From the NCBI GenBank assembly GCA_963969595.1, contig OZ018413.1, forward strand, positions 808,501 through 872,500: a stretch of 64,000 nt of DNA. Reading direction: 5' to 3'. This stretch comes from Neckera pumila. Taxonomy: Eukaryota; Streptophyta; Bryopsida; Hypnales; Neckeraceae. The notes below the pieces were generated by a model, which was given only the letters and a program-made list of their open reading frames with translations, did not search any database and was not told where the DNA came from. Position numbers and translations under genes: made by a program. Position 1 is the first letter of the stretch. Every line of letters starts with the position of its first letter. This document shows positions 35,555 to 46,443 of the stretch, one piece after another.

Positions 35555-35810
35555 TATTGAGATTACAATGTAGTGAATGGAAGAAAGGCTTTACTTAGAT
35601 GGTAGGAAGATACAAACACCCATGAGTGGGCTGATCTTATACTAGAAGCCTTTTACTAGTTATCCACAAACCATGTGGGATAACTAAACACTATGGGCTG
35701 CCTTTGACTATGAGCAATACCCAATGAACTCTAAGACTAACTAAGTGTCTAATGCTACTCTTAGGGCTGAATGTACATGGTCTACACTAATATGTACATG
35801 TTCTTCAACA
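35555..35810 (-). repeat. 5' LTR of copia-A element C
   Basis: 256 bp, C at position 76, with the CTAGTAAAAGG variant shared only with the A1 5' LTR. Its outer end adjoins the target duplication TCTTT. Confidence 0.92.
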
Positions 35811-35950
35811 TCTTTGTAGATGTTGGAAGCGGAATATGAAAAGAGCATTAAATGGAAGAAGAAATACATTTCATTTTACAAAGTATTCAAGCCTTTTTTG
35901 ATCAAAAACAAGAGGATGGTTCCAAATTCTTTCAAATAGTGAAAAGTTGA
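35811..35950 (+). pseudogene. Tail of the unclassified gene, copy 2
   Basis: Beyond the target duplication a lysine-rich reading frame continues (LEAEYEKSIKWKKKY) in phase with the part that stops at 24873, to a TAG near 35938. It shows that element C landed in the gene body. Function unknown. Confidence 0.45.
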
Positions 35951-36545
35951 AGAAGAGCAGGTCTTGAAGGAGATGGCCTGTGCAAGAACAAGTCTTCAAG
36001 GAGAAGGCAGCAAAAGAGCACATGAATGAGCAATGAAGAAAGTGGCAGATAAAGTCTACAAACTATACATGGATGTTGCTTGATTAGGGTGGTAGATTTT
36101 TGTATGACTATGTTATTTCTAAATGTGTGTATATATAAAATTTTGGTATGAATTTTGGACATTCTTTTTACCAAAAGTATGTCAAATCTGTGTTAATCTT
36201 TCATGAATAAAAACGTATTTTCTTGTAAATGATGTCATTATTGTATTCATGAATTTTTGTCAGTTTCTCTATATGATATTATGAGTAATATAGAGCCCAC
36301 GGAAGTCCTTCAATATATGAATAAAGTATTTGAAAGCCCTAAATACAATCATTAGATTGAAAACATGCGAAGGCCTTTCCATATTTGAACGGGTTTAATG
36401 TTATTTGCAAAGATATTATTTTATGGCATTCATAGTGATTGTATGAAAGGTGGTGTGCAATTAGCCCAAAATATAGGACATTAGAAATGCATTTTGAGAA
36501 GCCACAGATTTATAGGGGTGTCCATCCAATGCCCTATAACTTGAA
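35951..36545. other. AT-rich spacer
   Basis: No gene or repeat terminus recognised between the decayed gene tail and the TTAA-type element. Confidence 0.5.
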
Positions 36546-37465
36546 CCCCTAAAGGTTTGTAACTATGTTTTCATCAAAATTGCTCCGAAATTGTCATTTC
36601 TAGTACAAGTACTAAATTTTGGGAAAAAAAAAATTTTGGACACTTATAACCGTAGGATATCGTAGTAAAATGTTTTGAGAAGATGTACAAATAATTTCAA
36701 AATTTTCCACCATGTAAATTGCAATATAATTGCATTCGAATTGATGAAAATCTTTTTTTTTGTCCCTATAAGAAATTGTGCAACTGCGCTTCCTAGGATC
36801 ACATTTGAATGAAGAAATGTCCAAAATGGTGGTAACTCATTAGATTCATTCTTGAAGGCAAGTTGGCTATATGCTTGAAAAATTTAAGATCATTTCGAAT
36901 TGTACATCATCTAGGAAAAAATTAGTAAGTAGCCGGCAATAGAGAATGATTCAAAATACTAAATTGTAAGGAATTCTATTATGGAATGGAAAAATGCCAA
37001 TCCCAATAGTTATAATGTAAGCATAAATAATCTACATCGAATGATTCTATTTTTTTTTTTTAATATAGAAAATTGAGTGAAATAAATGACTTCACCTTTT
37101 TTAAAGTAGGGATTCTATAACTACCCTCTAACTAGGAATCCTCATAGGTTTTGGCTCATTGATCAATATGGAATGGTTCAAGGCTTTCCACGTATATATA
37201 AATCTTAAGAACCTGTTTCAAATTTTTATTTTTAAAGAAAGTGATTTTTAAATAATCATTTTTTGCCCAAAGATAAAAATAAAAATAAATATCAGGCAAT
37301 AACTTTTTACCCTTGTTTTCAAATGTTATGATAATTGTTGGGCCTTAAAATTACTCCTTGGATACATTTTCTGTTCAAATTTTGAAGAGGAAAAAAAAAT
37401 TCTATTTGTAGTGAGCGGCTTAAAATCACTATGTTGCCAAAAAACAATGTTTGTTCCTTTAGGGG
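36546..37465. mobile_element. TTAA-flanked inverted-repeat element, copy 1
   Basis: Ends CCCCTAAAGG and CCTTTAGGGG form terminal inverted repeats. The right flank is TTAA (37466-37469) and the left flank TGAA (36542-36545), probably TTAA with one change. At 920 bp it nearly equals copy 2 (918 bp), and interior blocks match (for example ATTGTCATTTCTA, and AATTTCA.AA.TTT..CCATGTA). There is no transposase frame, so it is non-autonomous. TTAA targets and CCC-type termini are typical of piggyBac-like elements, but assignment to that superfamily is inference. Confidence 0.65.
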
Positions 37466-37569
37466 TTAACCACTAAATGTTTGAGGCACCCAGAAGTGGT
37501 GTCAAGGGTATTTTGAAGTTAAATACAATTCAACTAGATTTCTATTTTAGTATTATATATTTTTCGAGA

Positions 37570-37930
37570 TCTCTTTGTGAAGTTAAGTTGTAGCATCCTA
37601 AACCTGATTAAAAAATGAGTGACTATGGTATATGTATTCAAGATTTTGTGCCAGTGCAATCTTAATTGCCCGTACAATAGTAGGCTCTTGAAAATGAGCC
37701 TCAAATACACAAGGTCTTTGAGAAAAATTTACACTAGGAATCTATTTCAAAATTTGTTGGGAAGATTTTGGAAAATTGTAAATTGATTGGGGCTACCCGT
37801 ACTAGGCCATATAACCTCTAATTGTTTTGTGACAAACTTCAAAGAGTTGACATCAAAAAAGTAGATCAAAATATTTTTACAATTTTAATACCCTCATGTT
37901 CAAATATTTTAATCTTTCAATTTCTAAGAA
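37570..37930 (-). repeat. Inverted copy of the ~290-bp dispersed repeat
   Basis: Read on the minus strand it contains CTTGTGTATTTGAGGCTCATT and AAGATTGCA..., matching the two copies at 23320-23900 in the same order. No coding capacity. Confidence 0.5.
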
Positions 37931-38369
37931 ATATTCTTGTATTTTCTTTTCTTATGTGATCTCTAACATGTTTGCAAAGAGTTTGTACAACTACAATCTT
38001 TTTTATATGGATACAAATGATTAATGTATTGACTTCATATTCAATTTTGAATAAATTTTGAGAGGCTGAAATAGCTCTTGGGCCTTTAGGAGGTACAATT
38101 TCAAGATGGCTACATTAATTTATAGATATGACATTTGAATTATAACAATTCTAATTAGGAAGTTGTCTTTGTGACTAAGATAAACCAAGTTTCTTAAAGC
38201 TCAAAAAAAGACTATAACTTTTATACACACAAGAGTTTGGGTTATTTGAATTGCCAAAAGTAGTGCACGTGATTCTAGATTTTAGAATTACATAAAATTG
38301 TATGTTTCTCCAATAATGCTGGCATTCTAAATAATCCATTAAATTAGTAGATTATTTAATGTAGGGACA
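37931..38369. other. AT-rich spacer
   Basis: Nothing recognisable before array 3. The TAGGGAC near 38361 might be the edge of the hAT unit, but I could not find a matching inverted end downstream. Confidence 0.4.
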
Positions 38370-38725
38370 CGTGGTTGCCGATTCCGCATCCGCGGTCGCA
38401 CCAGAGGATCCCAGTTCGCACTAGTTGGACCTGAATTTGTCCCTTTTGGATTCGACTTCGCCAATTTTGGGACACGTGGTCGCTTAGAGTGGAATTCGGC
38501 ACTCGCCCATCTGAACCCGTGGTCGCCACATTTGGGACCTGCAGTCGCCCCTTCTGGACCTGCAGTCACCCCTTCTGGACCCCCAGTTGCCCCTTCTGGA
38601 CCCGCAGTCGCCCCTTCTGAACCCACAATCGCCCATTTAGCACCCATGTTCGCCCCATCTGGATTCGCGGTCGCCCCCTCAGCCACATGCGCCCTATGTG
38701 AAGTAATTATGGACCCGTGGTCGCC
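38370..38725 (+). repeat. GGTCGCC-rich degenerate array 3
   Basis: The clearest array: GGACCCGCAGTCGCCCCTTC and variants repeat with a 21-bp period between about 38535 and 38650, with looser copies on both sides. It lies about 45 bp upstream of a TATA box and about 280 bp upstream of the hAT transposase start. The array also gives long open frames (for example 38532-38774) that are repeat artefacts. Confidence 0.7.
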
Positions 38726-38769
38726 CCATGTCGCTGAAGGAGCGACCTCGGGTCGAAGGGCGATGGGAC

Positions 38770-38777
38770 TATAAAAG
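38770..38777 (+). promoter_or_regulatory. TATA box upstream of the hAT pseudogene
   Basis: TATAAAAG, a near-perfect plant TATA box, 229 bp before the first ATG of the transposase and just after array 3. The placement suggests the array was the upstream promoter region. Confidence 0.55.
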
Positions 38778-38998
38778 CCAGAGGGTGGCAATTTTTTTCA
38801 CCTTGCTTCATTGACAAACTCTTGTCTGGAACCTTCGAAAGAAGCTTCTTGCGTACGTTGAAGTCTTTGAGGGGCAACCACTTTGCTTTAAAGGCTTTGA
38901 AAGAGTCCTGCGGCAAGTGGCTTTGTCATAACTTCTTTCTATTGGTCATTTGGATTGATAAGTCTTTATTCAAGTGAAAAGCATTGAAAATCCTGCCT

Positions 38999-41900
38999 AT
39001 GGCAGAGCGGGATGTTCAAAGAAGGGTGTCGCTAAATGACACCAGAAGGGCTACCAGAGAGTGGGACCCTTGGTTGCAATTGGAAGTAGTCGATGGCTTA
39101 AGTGCAAACTCGAGATCATGTGTTCTTTGCGGTTGGACCAAAATGTTTGTGCGTAAGAGAGCATTCGTTCACTTTGGATATGGTGGCTCATCCACATCTG
39201 AACGTTGTCCACGAATTCCACACGCAGTATTGCAGAAGTTTCGGAATGGTGGAGGTGTTGTTCCAAAGGAAATGGTTTTGGATGAAGTAGAAGCGGCAGC
39301 TTCTGATCCGGATGTTCCGCTTGTTGCTCAATCCGTTGTGGAGCCTACTATGGTCGAGTCAGCTAATGAAGCAGGACCAAGTGAACCAGCGCCTATCAAT
39401 CGGATTCTGTAGATTCCACGTCAACAATAGTAGAAAGAAGGAGGATTACGCCTCAAGTTTCTCGTCAGTGGAGTATGAATGAGGCATTACAGGTGTGCAC
39501 TAGAAAAAAGTTGAACAAGTTGTGGGCATCTTTTTCTTATGAAGCAAATATTGCATTCAACATTGTGCGTCATCCAGCCTTTGTGAAAGCGGTGAAGGAA
39601 ATTGCAGCAGCTGGATTTGTCTACCACCCACCATTCTACAATGCGGTGCATACGAAGATGATAGATAATAAGTTTGATGCGGTTAAGATCAGGGTCTCCA
39701 AGCGTACAAAGAACTCTATTACTTAATACGGAGCAACAATTTCGGATGGCTGGTCTGATATGAATAGCCGTTCGTTGATGAACGTAATGCTTGTTTGCCC
39801 TGCTGGTGATGTCTTTTTGGGAGTGATTGACACCACTAGAGAAAAAAAGGACATTGCCTATAAAACGAATGTGATGGCAAAATACATTGAAGAAGTTGGC
39901 CCTACAAATGTTGTTCAACTATGTACAGACAATGCCTTAGTAATGACGGGGACCTTATCCAGGCTAAACGAAATTTATCCTCACATGTATATGCAAGGAT
40001 GTGCTCCACACGTCTTGGATTTACTTGTAGAAGATTGGGGGAAGGAACCATGGGTGAAGATTTTGTTGGGAAGATGTTAAGAAATTGTGGTATTTGTCAA
40101 AAAGCATCATGTTACTTTGGCTCTTTTTCGGAAGTACTCACCAAAGTTGTCGTTGAGACTTCCTAGCTCTACACGCTTTGCAGTTCACTTCCTCATGATA
40201 GACCATTTGGTGGAGGTCAAGCAAGTGTTGCACCTCATGCTAGGAGACGACAAATTTACGCCCTTTGAGCAATCTTTGGCATCTAGAAGGAACGGGCACA
40301 ATATTGCACGTCGAGCACAAAATGTACGAGAGGACATTCGTTCAGAAGCGTTTTGGACGGAATGTGAGAATTTCAAGTACCTAATGCAGCTAGCACTTGA
40401 AGCTCTTAGAGTGTTTGATGGCAAAACTCCAGCAATGCCTAATGCTTGGATAGTAATGAAGAGGCTTCGACAACACGTCTATTCTCTTTTGCAGCCGCCA
40501 TTTTTTTTAGACCCTATCCTTGCGAGGACGTTTGAGAAGAACTTCGAAGCTCGATGGAAATTGATGAGGACAAACTTGCATTATGCAGGGGCACTATTGA
40601 ACCCGTATTTGCAAGATCTAGAAGAGCTTCATAATGACGGGGATGCCAAGCAAGCCTTGAATTGAGTCATACCAGGTCTAGGCCAGTCATTGAATGTAGA
40701 TGTCCAAGAAGTTATGGCTGAATGGATTGAATTTACGGAGAAGACAGGCCCTTTCAATCCTTTGGTGGAGGCTCCCGATATGTCCGGGGAGCATACTCTA
40801 TTACCTCATCAGTGGTGGAATCAAATGGGCAATAACGCTCTTCTGAAAATAGCAAAGAAAGTATTGTCGTTGAAGTGCTCAACGTCATCATGCAAGAGGA
40901 ATTGGAGCATGTGTTTGTTTGTGCACAACAAAGTGCAAAATTGACTAACCTCGGCTAAGGCAAAAGCACTGGTGTACATCTACACGAACAACAAACTTGG
41001 ACGTGAGAAACGTGGACAAAATCCAGCTCTTTTCTATGAAAAATACCTTGTGGATGGTTTGACGGATGAAGAAAATGAAGAGCCACTATCTTCAGGGTCT
41101 AAAGACTACGATACTTCAACCTATGCCCATAGGCGTGATAATGCTATTTTGGAAAGGGAGCGTTTGGATGGAAATCCCTGGGTGGAACTCTTTTGCCTTG
41201 CAGCAAACGAAGTTCGCCCTGCATGACAACCGTGTGCAACTACGTTTCGGCAGAGGAATGTTGATGTCAATCCCCCACGACATAGAGACCAAGTCTTTCT
41301 AGCAGCGCAAAACATTTCCTCAGAGGAGGAAACACCTTCAGAAGATGACATATGCTCAGAGGAGGACATTGAGCGTAGAGAAGAAGATCTGGTGCGCCCT
41401 CAATTTCCTGATGTGTCTGCATGGAATTTAGATCCATTCACGTTTTCACCTCCAAGAAGCTCAACCATTCCAGAGCCCAACAATGAAGTTGTAAATATTC
41501 AAGTGCCAGTGGTTGAAGAGCTTGCAAGATCTCCCATACCAGTACCTTTGAATCCAAATAGAGGAAGGAACCTCCAAAGTAGTACACGCATCAGTAGGGC
41601 AAGTGGAAATGAAGAACAAGAAACACCCGTGGAAGAAGGTGAAGATGTGGGACATCCGATTCCTTTAGCACATACCACTGCGCCGATTCCAGTGGTTGCA
41701 GCGACGGAATTGGGGGAGTACGATTCAAATGTCCCCCTTGGCATTCTTATGAATGTAAATCGTATTGCGCCATCACATTAAAGAGCGCCAGTACATGTCG
41801 GTATGACGCCCTTGACATCAGAACCATCTTCCTCGAGGCCGCCAATTCATCAGGGGCCAATCCAAGCCGTGGATGAAGGAGACCATGCCTCAGCACCTCC

Positions 41901-42407
41901 ACCCACTCAACTAAGTACTCAACCTTTGTTGATGTCTGCTCCGGCCGCTCCTAGAGAATCACCAATCGAAGCAACACGCAAACGCAATAAAAAGGAAAGA
42001 AACGTATCTTGACGATAGAAGAGAGAAACCACTAAGATCCTAAACGGCCGAACGATGTTGTCCAGACGTTTTGTATTGGAGAGACCAACAGTACTGCCAA
42101 ATTTGGCCAAGGCAGTAGAAGAATATGTGGGCGTGCTACAACACCTAACGTTGATGGAACTACTGATACAAATTGACGTCAAAAATGATTGGTGCAAACT
42201 CAAATTGGCGACACTCTTGATATGGAAGTGCGCAACTTGAACTCCGAGGTAGAACGTGAGGTACGTCCGGTGCCAGTCATACCCGTAGTAAGAGAAGATG
42301 ACGAGAACGCAATTGATGAAGACATCCGCAGGGGCTATGAGACAGATGATCCCACAGACCACGATGCTGATGAAGCATCAAACGATGACAACTTCGAACT
42401 AGATTAA
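38999..42407 (+). pseudogene. hAT-superfamily transposase (BED-like, DUF659, hAT dimerisation), dead
   Basis: Transposase of the plant DUF659/hAT type. ATG 38999 opens a first frame with a BED-like zinc finger (CVLCGW, later CPRIPHAV, near 39119-39230), ending at 39412. After a frame change near 39415, one frame runs without further shifts to about 42012. It includes the DUF659 catalytic region (FYNAVHTKM, ISDGWSDMNSRSL, VVQLCTDNALV, CAPHVLDLLVEDWGK; 39630-40065) and the C-terminal dimerisation domain (WWNQMG, CKRNWS, ALVYIYTNNKL; 40810-41000). Then comes a long acidic, proline-rich tail. Stops interrupt it at 39724, 40078, 40663, 40942, 41224, 41779 and 42010; several fit C-to-T decay. The tail ends in the acidic frame 42189-42407. 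No hAT termini were found. Confidence 0.82.
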
Positions 42408-42412
42408 TACAA

Positions 42413-42736
42413 CTGTAGAGGTCAAAGGATTCAAATAGTATTGGTTTTTTCTTATATTTTGAAGTAAATGCTTTTTGGCCAAATGATTTAGGCAGGGACT
42501 ACGGTTGAGTATAGGGTGGCATCTCGTTAGAGATGTTAATGTGAGAATTCAATTGACATATACATTCCCTAATATTATCTATTTCTTATAAATATTATTA
42601 TTGCTATTGTTGCTATTATTATTGAATTGACTATAATTGTGTATGTGAAAATTGTGTTATTCTCTGGCAAATTTATGTCGACTTATACTTACTATTAATA
42701 TCACGTGTTATTATTATATCATTATGTAGCATTTAA
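42413..42736. other. AT-rich spacer after the hAT pseudogene
   Basis: Possibly 3' untranslated sequence of the hAT gene, then AT-rich DNA up to the TTAA at 42733-42736. Nothing else recognised. Confidence 0.4.
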
Positions 42737-43654
42737 CCCATAAAGGACCAAGGTGATTTTCCTATCAAAAACTATTCAAAATTGTCATTTCTATTGCAAA
42801 GAGAAAAGAACTTAAAATTTTTTTTTTTTTTGCATATCCAATCGGAAGATTTTATACTTGACTTGTATACATTAAAGAAATTTCAGAAACTTTGACCATG
42901 TATTTTGTTAGATATATGCATTAAAAGTAAAGAAAACAAATTTTTTTGTACTTCATTTGATTAGATTTATTGGCTTTGATTTATTATCTTTTTAGTTCAA
43001 ATTTTTTACACTAATGATTTTGATTTTCTACTTATTTATAGTAAGTAGTTGAGTTGACAGTCTACCACAAAAAATTTAGAAAAAAAGTCACTTAATTTTC
43101 ACTCATTAAAAAATTGTTAAATAGAGGTAGGTTCAAGATTGGAGGAAAAAAAAAATTATTAATAGCTTTTAGATGGAATTGAAATCACAATAATTCCAGT
43201 GGTGAGATTGTTTTAGCAAGAAAATCTAACCTTATCTAACATATTTTTTTTTTTAAATTCTAAAAATTGAATTCAAAAATGAATTCAACAATTTATTTTT
43301 TTGAAAAGATGCTTAGATGATCCTTACCTTTCTCATTTTTAGTCCAAATTGAATGAAACAAAGCTTCACATGTAGACAAAGATCTAATCTTTGAGAAAAA
43401 AAATTGAAAAAAATTGATTTTGACTTTTTGTGATTTTTTGTTTGTTGCCCTCCAAACTTTACTTTTGCTTATTGTGCGATAACTTTTGCTCCCAAGCATC
43501 AAATAAAATAAAAATTATATCTCCACAAAGCTCTTGGAAAAATACACCACCTCCAAAAATACCAAAACATCTGATTTCATATTGAGACCATAGAAACCTG
43601 CCAGCTGTTCCGGACCCATTTTGTCCGCCGAGGGGACAAGCGGTCCTTTAGGGG
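42737..43654. mobile_element. TTAA-flanked inverted-repeat element, copy 2
   Basis: Termini CCCATAAAGGACC and GGTCCTTTAGGGG are inverted repeats over 13 bp with one mismatch. Both flanks are TTAA (42733-42736 and 43655-43658), a perfect duplication. 918 bp, no transposase frame, internally similar to copy 1. AT-rich with long T runs. Probably a non-autonomous piggyBac-like element (inference from TTAA and CCC ends). Confidence 0.72.
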
Positions 43655-43664
43655 TTAAACAATA

Positions 43665-43860
43665 ACCGCGGTCGCCACCCTAAACGACGGTCGCCTCATT
43701 TAGGACTCACGATCGCCCTCATTTTGGACCCGAAGTCGCCCCGGTTTCGAACCCGCGGTCGCCTTGGTCTTGGACCCGTGGTCGCCCCTGCTTGGGACCC
43801 GCGGTCGCCCATTCTGTGGACACAGGATCGCCCTTCGACCTGCAGTCGCCCATAATGACC
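43665..43860 (+). repeat. GGTCGCC-rich degenerate array 4
   Basis: ACCGCGGTCGCC, AACCCGCGGTCGCC, GGACCCGTGGTCGCCCC, GGACCCGCGGTCGCCC and others at 25-30-bp spacing. It begins a few bases after the TTAA element. The expected downstream gene is missing, because copia-A fragments begin near 44045. Confidence 0.65.
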
Positions 43861-44040
43861 TTTCCAGGTCACTCATGGACCAGCCACGTCACCAAACTCC
43901 ATTTACCTTGGGGTAAAAAAAATTAGCCCTCCAATCTTCTAATCAACAAATTTGTCAAGCATACTCGGCACTTGTTCAACACAACAAGCGACATAACACG
44001 TCTATTAGATACAAAAATCCAAAATTTTGTCCGACAAAAA

Positions 44041-45504
44041 AACCCTGCTCCAATCATGCTTGCAAGAAGAGAGGTTCAGCCCCTTCACAATGTGTTGGAG
44101 GCTCTTCATGCTCTTCACATTCAAGTGCCCAAGCCTCCTATGCCAAAGCTCCACAAGGTCTTCATGGGCTGATTCTTGGGCAACACAAGCCACGGAAGTG
44201 CCATTCACCTTGGTGAAATGGAGGTTGTACAAATTGCCCTCGCGAGGGGCTGATGCAATCACAACTCCACTTGGTGCCCTCACAATACACCCCACCGTGT
44301 TGAATTGCACTTTCAAACCTCCCAAAGACAACTTGTTCACCGAAAGCAAGTTGGCATGCAACTTGAGGACATGGAGTGCCTCCCGGATTTGGATCCTCTT
44401 GGTCTCTCCCTTCACTTGCACCTCCACTAGGATCTCCCCCATTCCAAATGCCTCCAACATGCCACTGTCTCTGATATAAATCTTCTTCCCCAAAATGGGC
44501 TGATAGGTGTGGAAGGCATCTCGATGGCTGGTCATGTGTTGAGTGGCCCTTGAGTCCACAATCCAAGTAAACATGTTGGCCTTCTCCCCTCCTCCATGGG
44601 TGGCAAAGGCAAACTCCTCCTCTTCCTCCCCTTTGGAAGCTTGGTGTGCACTCTCCTTGTCTTTGGCTTGGCTGCTCCTACAATGCTTGGCAATGTGGCC
44701 CGGTTTGTTACACTTGAAGCACGTCCTTGTCTCCTTGAACGCCTTGGCCAAATGGCCTCTTTGGTGCATTGGCTCATGGCCATGTACTCCGCCTTCGGTG
44801 TAGAAAGAGCTATGGTGGGCTGCCTCTTGGAATTCCATGTAATGGCACCCAATCCAAGCATAAATACGTAGCCGGCGGTGGATCTCATATCCCCTTCATC
44901 ACCGACCCAATCCGCATCACAAAAGCCATGCAAAGTCACATGGGCACCTCCAAGTTGCAACTTCAGCCCAAGTTTGCCTTGAAGGTACCTCATCACCCTC
45001 TTGACCGCTGCCCAACACTTGGGGCCATACTTGGACGTGTGTTGACTCACAACACTCATCGGAAATGCCAAATCAGGCCTTGTGGCTACCATGGCATACA
45101 TCAAACAACCCACCGCTGCCTTGTAAGGCACACCTTGCATTTCATCCCTCACCTCTTCAAACACTTCATCGGTGAGCTTGGGCAACTTCTCATGAGTGTC
45201 ATGTGGTGTACCTATGGCTTTGCACTCCTCCATGTTGAACCGCTTCAGAATCTCTTCAAGATACTTGCGTTGGCTCATGGTGATGGCGCGGGCAGCCCTA
45301 TCCCTCTTGAACTCCACTCCAAGGCAATAGCTCAACTCTCCAAGATCTGTCATCTCATACTCCATCTTGAACATAGTCTTCACTTCAAGCATCTTGGTCA
45401 TGCTACTTGCAAGGATGATGAGATCATCCACATATAAAATTACAATCACCAAATGCTCACAACTTTGCATGATCTACAAAGAGTGATCAGCATGGCCGCT
45501 TCAG
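44041..45504 (-). mobile_element. Scrambled copia-A fragment: RT-RNase H joined to gag-protease-integrase start
   Basis: On the minus strand an RT/RNase H piece (45470-44750: YVDD near 45425, CDADWVGD, KAEYMA) runs straight into a gag zinc-knuckle piece (CFKCNKPGHIAKHC), then protease (VDSRATQHM, with G changed to R) and the integrase finger start (to about 44045). The normal order is the reverse, so two fragments are fused. The seam near 44747 has a CCTTGGCC-like overlap present in both partners. This is the only copy with sense CAG (44500-44502) where the others have the shared TAG. Confidence 0.82.
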
Positions 45505-46231
45505 TGTTGAAGAACATGATTTAGGAGCATTGTGAGTTTGTTTGCTGATTTGAAGTCGCACTAGCCCATGATGTCCATGTGGTGGCTTTGAGCTTCATTA
45601 GGATCTGAATTGTCTTGAGAGGAGGTGGTGCACTTGTGAGGAGTGTTAGGGTCGTTCTTAGGGGTTTTATAGAATTTTGGAAGGTCCTTGTAAGGGCTGA
45701 TTGGTGCCATTTCAGTCCAATTGGCTTCCAAGGGATTGTTTTGAGCCTGAATTGAGTTTGTCAACTCTCCAACACACTTGGGGTGCTGCCAACAAGTGGG
45801 AGGTGCTTCACCATGGCATCAAGTGGTGGAGAAGGGGTGCACATCATTGATAAGTTCCATGGGGAGAACTTTGGCATGTGGAAGTTCAAGATGGAGATGA
45901 TCCATGCGGAGAAGGACTTGTGGGAGGTGGTGGATGGGAGTGAGGAGCCTCCAAGTGAAGATGTGGATCCGAAGACCAAGAAGGCCTTTGAGAGGAAGGA
46001 GAAGAAGGCCTTTGCTCTCATTGCCATCAACCTTGTAGACCCGCAATTTGCTCACATTCGACATTGCAAGGGACTAGCCCAAGCATGAACCACCTTTTGC
46101 AACATCCATGAGCCCAAGAGCCTCTCCAACATCCTCTTTCTTCGGCACAAGTTCTTCACTAGCAAGATGCAAGAGGAGGATGACATGTTGGATCACGTCA
46201 ACAGGATCAAGGCTCTTGCGGATGAGTTGGC
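45505..46231 (+). mobile_element. copia-A fragment: 14 bp of LTR, leader, gag start
   Basis: TGTTGAAGAACATG (45505-45518) is the first 14 bases of the LTR, fused directly to distal leader sequence (AGGAGCATTGTGAG). A gag frame follows from ATG 45813, stopped by a TGG-to-TGA change at 46086-46088. Copia-A similarity ends at 46231 inside gag (RIKALADELA), where unrelated coding-like sequence begins. Confidence 0.8.
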
Positions 46232-46409
46232 AGCGCTGCGTCTGGCATCTTATGATGTGGTTTCCCTGGATGTCAAACCTGCGATGAAGGCAAAGTTGGT
46301 GCTGAAGGCTTTCGACAAAAACATGGTTGTCTTCACCAAATTGTGGAGATTGGAGTTTCATGTTCCTCCAAAGCTGCAGAAGGTCCCACTTGGCAAGCTT
46401 GTGCTGTAG
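46167..46409 (+). pseudogene. gag fragment fused in frame to unidentified coding-like DNA
   Basis: The first 22 codons are copia-A gag (MQEEDDMLDHVNRI). From about 46232 the frame continues for about 59 codons in sequence not seen in any other copy here (ASYDVVSLDVKPAMKAKL ... KLWRLEFHVPP). It has balanced, codon-like composition and is more GC-rich than its surroundings. It may be part of a host gene exon broken by the retrotransposon junction on one side and the CACTA element on the other. I cannot name the protein. Confidence 0.4.
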
Positions 46410-46443
46410 GGCTATACCAACTCAAAGGTCTTCTCAACGGCTG

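Larger units (their letters stand above)
24874..35810 (-). mobile_element. copia-A element C, with two younger nested insertions
   Basis: A minus-strand copia-A element flanked by a perfect 5-bp target duplication TCTTT (24869-24873 and 35811-35815). Its own parts are 24874-27793 (3' LTR, RNase H, RT, integrase core) and 33006-35810 (protease, gag, leader, 5' LTR), together about 5.7 kb. Between them lies the rearranged plus-strand copy N1, which replaced about 150 bp of the integrase finger region. A solo LTR sits in gag. By eye the two terminal LTRs differ at five or six sites plus one indel. Confidence 0.88.

Noticed and set aside
38532..38774. 80-codon proline-rich frame and its antisense partner
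   Set aside because: Product of the 21-bp array 3; both strands are open because the period is a multiple of three.
38361..42500. hAT terminal inverted repeats (TAGGGAC near 38361, GGCAGGGACTA near 42492)
   Set aside because: The two are not inverted copies of each other and no 8-bp target duplication was found.
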